64,000 nucleotides of DNA from an uncultured Pseudokineococcus sp. (GTDB lineage Bacteria > Actinomycetota > Actinomycetes > Actinomycetales > Quadrisphaeraceae): NCBI RefSeq assembly GCF_947499845.1, contig NZ_CANMPM010000003.1, forward strand, positions 1 to 64,000, given 5' to 3'. The translations under genes were made by a program, and so were the position numbers. Under the pieces are notes generated by a model. That model did no database searches. It was not told the origin of the DNA and saw only the letters and a list, made by a program, of their open reading frames with translations. Below, piece by piece: positions 60,221-64,000 of this stretch. Position 1 is the stretch's first letter. The number at the start of each line of letters is the position of its first letter.

Positions 60221-61048
60221 TCACCCGACGGTCGCCGCGGGGCGCCGCTGCCGGTGCAGCCGGGCGATGGCGTCGCCGTCGGGCGTCCCGGGGGCTGCGG
60301 TCCACACGACGACCCGCAGGTCGGTGCCGCGGGCCTCGAGCACGTCGCAGTCCACCGTCACCCGCCCGACGTCCGGGTGCGTGAAGGTCTTGCGCGAGAC
60401 CGTGTGGACTCCCGCCGGCCGCTGGTCCCACAGCGCGGCGAAGCGCGGCGAGCCGGCGCGCAGCTGCGCGACGACGGCGCCCAGGCGCTCGTCGTCGGGG
60501 TGCCGGACGCGCTGGCGGTGCAGCTCGCCGACGAGGTCGCGCTCGAAGGCCGCGTCGTCCGCGGGCGCCCGCTCGCCCCACGGGGCGCCGAGGAACTGCC
60601 GGCAGGCGGCGTTCTGGCCCACGGGGTCGTCCTCGGAGAGGAAGGCGGTGGCCAGCTCGTTCGCGGCGACGACGTCCCACGCGACGTCGACGACGATGAG
60701 CGGCACGTCGTCGAAGCGCTCGACGAGGCGTCGCAGGGACGGCGACATCGTCCGGTCGGCCGTCCGACCCAGCGGGGCGGCGAGCCCGGCCAGCAGGTGC
60801 AGGTGCTCGGCCTCGTCGCCCGGCAGGCGCAGCGCCCGGGCGAGCGCGGCGACGACGGAGGCCGACGGCGCCTGCGCCCGCCCCTGCTCGAGGCGCACGA
60901 GGTAGTTCACCGAGATGCCCGCCCGGGCCGCGACCTCCTCGCGGCGCAGGCCCGTCGCCCGGCGCGAGCCGCTGCGGGGCAGGCCCACGTCCGCAGGGTC
61001 GAGGCGGGAGCGCCACGCCCGCAGGCAGGCGGCCAGGTCCTCGTGCAC
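60221..61048 (-). CDS. XRE-family regulator with MmyB-like ligand-binding domain
   Basis: The protein is 275 residues long. The HTH contains GLRREEVAARAGISVNYLVR and LEQGRAQAPSASVVAALARA; the MmyB part has DVPLIVVDVAWDVVAANELA and CRQFLGAPWG. It is related to the regulator at 31116 but not a recent duplicate. It is divergent from the SDR at 61191, its likely target. The GTG at 61048 matches the family start. Confidence 0.84.
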   Translation of the reverse strand: MHEDLAACLRAWRSRLDPADVGLPRSGSRRATGLRREEVAARAGISVNYLVRLEQGRAQAPSASVVAALARALRLPGDEAEHLHLLAGLAAPLGRTADRTMSPSLRRLVERFDDVPLIVVDVAWDVVAANELATAFLSEDDPVGQNAACRQFLGAPWGERAPADDAAFERDLVGELHRQRVRHPDDERLGAVVAQLRAGSPRFAALWDQRPAGVHTVSRKTFTHPDVGRVTVDCDVLEARGTDLRVVVWTAAPGTPDGDAIARLHRQRRPAATVG

Positions 61049-61190
61049 GCCCGTGATGCTGCCACCGCCCCGGGCCGGGGGCAGGCGGTGCCGGGCGGGC
61101 GGGGTGGGACGGGCGGCGAGGGTGGGACCGGTGGTGGTACCTCCGACCGACCCGTTGTGCGCCGTCCGCGCCGGGCGCAGCGTGGTCGCC

Positions 61191-61889
61191 ATGTCCACCA
61201 TCCTCATCACCGGAGCCAACAAGGGCCTGGGCCGCGAGTCCGCCCGCCAGCTGCGCGACCTCGGCCACGACGTCTGGGTCGCGGCCCGCGACGAGGGGCG
61301 GGGCCGCGAGGCCGCCGACGCCCTCGGCGCCCGCTTCGTCCAGCTCGACGTGACCGACGACGCCAGCGCCGCCGCGGCCGCCGAGCACGTCGCCGCCGCG
61401 ACCGGCGGCTCCCTCGACGTCCTCGTCAACAACGCCGGCGTCTCCGGCACCTCCGCCCCCACGCCCGACATCACGGCCGCGGACGTGGAGGAGGTCTTCG
61501 CCGTCAACGTCCTCGGACCGGTCCGCGTGCTGCACGCCTTCCTGCCGCTCCTGCGGCGCTCGCCGGCCGGCGTCGTCGTCAACGTCTCGAGCGGCCTCGG
61601 CTCCCACGCCGTCACGTCCGAGCCGGGACGCGTCGAGAGCTCCTTCCAGGCGCCCGCGTACACGTCGTCCAAGGCCGCCCTCAACATGCTGACCAGCCAG
61701 TGGGCCGCCGCCCTGCCCGAGCTGCGGGTCAACTGCGTCGACCCGGGCTACACCGCCACGGAGTTCAACGGCCACAGCGGCCCGCAGACCGTCGAGGAGG
61801 GCGCCGAGGTCATCGTGCGCATGGCGACGATCGGCGCCGACGGCCCCACCGGCACCTACACCGACCGGCACGGCCCGCTGGGCTGGTGA
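61191..61889 (+). CDS. Short-chain dehydrogenase/reductase
   Basis: The protein is 232 residues long. It has TGANKGLGRESARQL, VLVNNAGVSGT, the Ser of NVSSGLGSH and YTSSKAAL with catalytic Tyr and Lys. It is paralogous in type to the SDR at 35033; both share TGANKG and a C-terminal DGPTG. The reaction is carbonyl reduction or alcohol oxidation with NAD(P)H, substrate unknown. It is divergent from the XRE regulator with 142 bases between starts. Confidence 0.87.
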   Translation: MSTILITGANKGLGRESARQLRDLGHDVWVAARDEGRGREAADALGARFVQLDVTDDASAAAAAEHVAAATGGSLDVLVNNAGVSGTSAPTPDITAADVEEVFAVNVLGPVRVLHAFLPLLRRSPAGVVVNVSSGLGSHAVTSEPGRVESSFQAPAYTSSKAALNMLTSQWAAALPELRVNCVDPGYTATEFNGHSGPQTVEEGAEVIVRMATIGADGPTGTYTDRHGPLGW

Positions 61890-61912
61890 GGCGGCCGCCA
61901 CCGGCTGCCGAC

Positions 61913-61996
61913 GGGGAGGACGAAGCCGCGGCGACGGAGCGTCGCCGCAGGTCAGCGGCTCGCCGGGTGCTCCCGTGACGAGCTCGTCCTCCCCGG
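61913..61996. terminator. Nested inverted repeats after the SDR gene
   Basis: GGGGAGGACGA (61913-61923) and TCGTCCTCCCC (61986-61996) form an 11-bp outer stem; inside, GCGGCGAC pairs with GTCGCCGC (61928-61948) around a 5-base loop. This lies in the 259-base gap before the flavoprotein gene; I see no gene in the gap. Confidence 0.5.
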
Positions 61997-62148
61997 CGGC
62001 GGGTGGTCTCGCGCCCGGGCCACCGCGGACGCCTCCCGGCGGCCGCAGGGTCGGGGGCGGGTCCGCCGGGCCGGCGACGGCTTGACCGGCACGGGCGAGC
62101 GGCACGGGACGAGTGGCAGGCGCGGGCGGGGGCGCCCATGGTCGAGGG

Positions 62149-63372
62149 GTGACCCTCTCGCCCCCGCGCGCCCCCGCACTGCCCGACCCGACCGCCGACC
62201 GGGCCGAGGTGCTCGTCGTGGGCGGCGGCAACGCCGGGATCTCCCTGGCCGCCCGCCTGCGGCGGGACGGGTGGCGCGACGTCGTCCTCGTCGAGCCCTC
62301 GCCCGTGCACCGCTACCGGCCCCTGCTCAACTACGTGGGCGCGGGCGAGGCGTCGATGCGCTCGCTCGAGAAGCCCATGGGCCGCGTCGTCCCAGACGGC
62401 GTCCGCTGGGTGCGGGACGCGGTGGCCTCCGTCGACCCCGCGGCGAAGGTCGTGACGACCGGCCGCGGCCGTCGCCTGCGGTACACGACGCTCGTCGTCT
62501 GCCCCGGCACGCAGGAGGACTGGGAGGACACCCCGGGCCTGCAGTCGGCGTACACGGCCGGCTGGGCCACCTCGACGTACGTCCCGAGCGCGGCCCCCCT
62601 CGTCTGGCCGGCCCTGCGCGGCGTGCGCTCCGGCACCGTGCTCTTCACCGTCCCGCCCGAGCCGGCGCCCTGCGCGGCCACCGCGCTGAAGCCCCTGCTC
62701 ATGGCGTGCGACGCGTGGCGGCGTGCGGGAGTCCTCGACGACCTCGACGTCGTCCTCGCCCTGCCGGGCGAGCACGTGACCGAGGTGCCGATGGCCGACG
62801 CCCGCCTCGAGCGGGCCTTCGAGCGGTACGGCGTCCGCGTCCTGCGCGGCACCCGGGTGGCCCGCGTCGACCCGGTCCTGCGGTCCGTCGAGCTGACGAC
62901 GTCCACGGGGACGGTGCGGCTCGACGACCTCGCCCACGCGCACGTCGTCCCCCACTACCGGGGGCCGCGCTGGGTGTCCGACGCCGGGCTCGGGACGCCC
63001 GCCGGGCAGGTCGACGTCGACCCGGAGACCCTGCGCTCCCGCGCGTCGGACGCCGTGTGGGCCATCGGCGACGTCGCCGCCATGGCCACGAGCTCCTCGG
63101 GCGGTGGGCTGCGCAAGCAGGTCGACGTCCTCGCGAAGAACCTCACGGCGGTGGCGAAGGGGAGGAAGCTCCACCACTACGACGGCTTCACCGTCATGCC
63201 GGTGACGACGAGCCACCGGCGGCTCGTGCTCGTGGAGCGGGACCGGAAAGGCCCGCGGCCCCGGCACCTGCCGGTCCTGCGCCGCTTCCGCCCCCGGCGG
63301 CTCACCTGGCTGTTCGACCGGTACGGGCTGCCGGTCCTCTACTGGCACCGCATCCTTCGCGGGAAGGTCTGA
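62149..63372 (+). CDS. SQR-like FAD-dependent oxidoreductase
   Basis: The protein is 407 residues long. The FAD motif [20 protein letters not shown] is followed by [23 protein letters not shown] and the C-terminal [20 protein letters not shown] that binds the flavin. It resembles the sulfide:quinone oxidoreductase/type II NADH dehydrogenase superfamily. The few cysteines (CPGTQ, PCAATA, MACDAW) do not form an obvious SQR redox pair, so sulfide oxidation is not assured. The GTG at 62149 is chosen; the C-terminus may touch the membrane. Confidence 0.78.
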   Translation: MTLSPPRAPALPDPTADRAEVLVVGGGNAGISLAARLRRDGWRDVVLVEPSPVHRYRPLLNYVGAGEASMRSLEKPMGRVVPDGVRWVRDAVASVDPAAKVVTTGRGRRLRYTTLVVCPGTQEDWEDTPGLQSAYTAGWATSTYVPSAAPLVWPALRGVRSGTVLFTVPPEPAPCAATALKPLLMACDAWRRAGVLDDLDVVLALPGEHVTEVPMADARLERAFERYGVRVLRGTRVARVDPVLRSVELTTSTGTVRLDDLAHAHVVPHYRGPRWVSDAGLGTPAGQVDVDPETLRSRASDAVWAIGDVAAMATSSSGGGLRKQVDVLAKNLTAVAKGRKLHHYDGFTVMPVTTSHRRLVLVERDRKGPRPRHLPVLRRFRPRRLTWLFDRYGLPVLYWHRILRGKV

Positions 63373-63431
63373 CGGCCTCGCTCGACACCTCTCGCCGAGC
63401 CGTGCCGCCCGCCGAGGCGCACGCTGGTGGC

Positions 63432-64000
63432 ATGGCAGACACCATCCCGACCCGCACGCTCGGCAGCGCCGCGAACGGCACGGAGCTGACCGTCTCGTCC
63501 CTCGGCCTCGGCTGCATGGGCATGAGCGCCTTCTACGGCGCCCTCGACGAGGACGAGTCGACCGCGACGGTCCACGCGGCGCTCGACGCCGGCGTCACCC
63601 TCCTCGACACCGCCGACATGTACGGCCCGTTCACGAACGAGGAGCTCGTCGGCCGGGCGATCGCCTCGCGCCGCGACGAGGTCGTCCTCGCCACGAAGTT
63701 CGGCAACGAGGCCCTGCCCGACGGCGGGTTCCGCGTCAACGGGCGCCCCGAGTACGTGCGGTCGGCGTGCGACGCCAGCCTGCAGCGGCTCGGCGTCGAC
63801 GTCATCGACCTCTACTACCAGCACCGCGTCGACACCTCCGTGCCCGTGGAGGACACGTGGGGCGCCATGGCCGAGCTCGTCCGGGCGGGCAAGGTGCGCC
63901 ACCTCGGCATCAGCGAGGCGGCGCCCGAGAGCATCCGGCGGGCCCACGCGACGCACCCCGTCACCGCGCTGCAGACCGAGTGGTCGCTGTGGACCCGCGA
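63432..64000 (+). CDS. Aldo/keto reductase (3' end outside the window)
   Basis: The first 189 codons are present. The (beta/alpha)8 enzyme shows [15 protein letters not shown], the catalytic Asp and Tyr in [11 protein letters not shown], Lys in ATKFGN and His in YYQHRVD, giving the complete tetrad. It reduces aldehydes or ketones with NADPH; the GCMGMS form is common in the general-stress YajO/AKR13-like group. The ATG is 60 bases after the flavoprotein stop, so the genes may be co-transcribed. Confidence 0.87.
   Translation, partial: MADTIPTRTLGSAANGTELTVSSLGLGCMGMSAFYGALDEDESTATVHAALDAGVTLLDTADMYGPFTNEELVGRAIASRRDEVVLATKFGNEALPDGGFRVNGRPEYVRSACDASLQRLGVDVIDLYYQHRVDTSVPVEDTWGAMAELVRAGKVRHLGISEAAPESIRRAHATHPVTALQTEWSLWTR

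Overview
The window is high-GC DNA (roughly 70-75 % G+C by eye), with many GTG starts, frequent 4-base GTGA/ATGA overlaps between neighbouring genes and several -10 hexamers placed 6-8 bases before a start codon (leaderless mRNAs). This suits an Actinomycetota chromosome, perhaps a Kineosporiales- or Micrococcales-like soil organism; I cannot name the genus from sequence alone. No rRNA, tRNA, CRISPR array or phage module was seen. || Layout. 1-19 kb is an accessory region: the right end of an ISL3-family insertion sequence, a duplicated three-gene membrane operon (one copy broken by the IS), two RES/Xre toxin-antitoxin pairs, a VapBC pair, a GIY-YIG-like nuclease fused to an unknown N-terminal domain, an Xre regulator overlapping a NERD-nuclease-like gene, and a decayed second NERD fragment. 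Set among these are a PLP lyase/NhaC antiporter operon and a LacI-controlled operon for nucleoside or pentose uptake and breakdown (nucleoside hydrolase, CUT1 ABC transporter, ribokinase). || 19.5-27.7 kb holds the most unusual locus: two very large unrecognised proteins (the second carries a frame break) followed by an S8 subtilase that also has an M15-type peptidase domain and two copies of an unknown domain. None has a signal peptide. || 27.9-36 kb is ordinary metabolism and regulation (AGE-family sugar isomerase, DUF2000/Lrp pair, XRE/oxidoreductase pair, LysR/SDR pair) with one decayed gene. || 36.3-39.8 kb is a second candidate system: an ECF sigma factor, a Crp/GlxR-type site, a StrR-like ParB-fold regulator, a secreted protein with a bacteriocin-like hydrophobic C-terminus, and two tiny membrane proteins that could be immunity proteins. 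|| 40-64 kb is chromosomal housekeeping and catabolism: a Fpg/Nei glycosylase, a SARP/BTAD regulator, an alpha/beta hydrolase, a sugar epimerase (with a second decayed copy 4 kb away), a GH2 glycosidase, a MacAB-like efflux operon, a GGDEF-EAL protein, a flavin monooxygenase, a methionine aminopeptidase, a second CUT1 sugar ABC transporter with its own promoter/operator, an XRE/SDR pair, an SQR-like flavoprotein and an aldo/keto reductase cut by the window edge. || Functional logic. Both sugar transporters lack a local ATPase and presumably share an MsmK-type ATPase encoded elsewhere. Three copies of an intergenic hairpin element with a conserved 27-base spacing lie next to accessory or convergent genes. 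Several gene fragments have a fuller relative inside the window, so this segment has seen repeated local duplication and decay.
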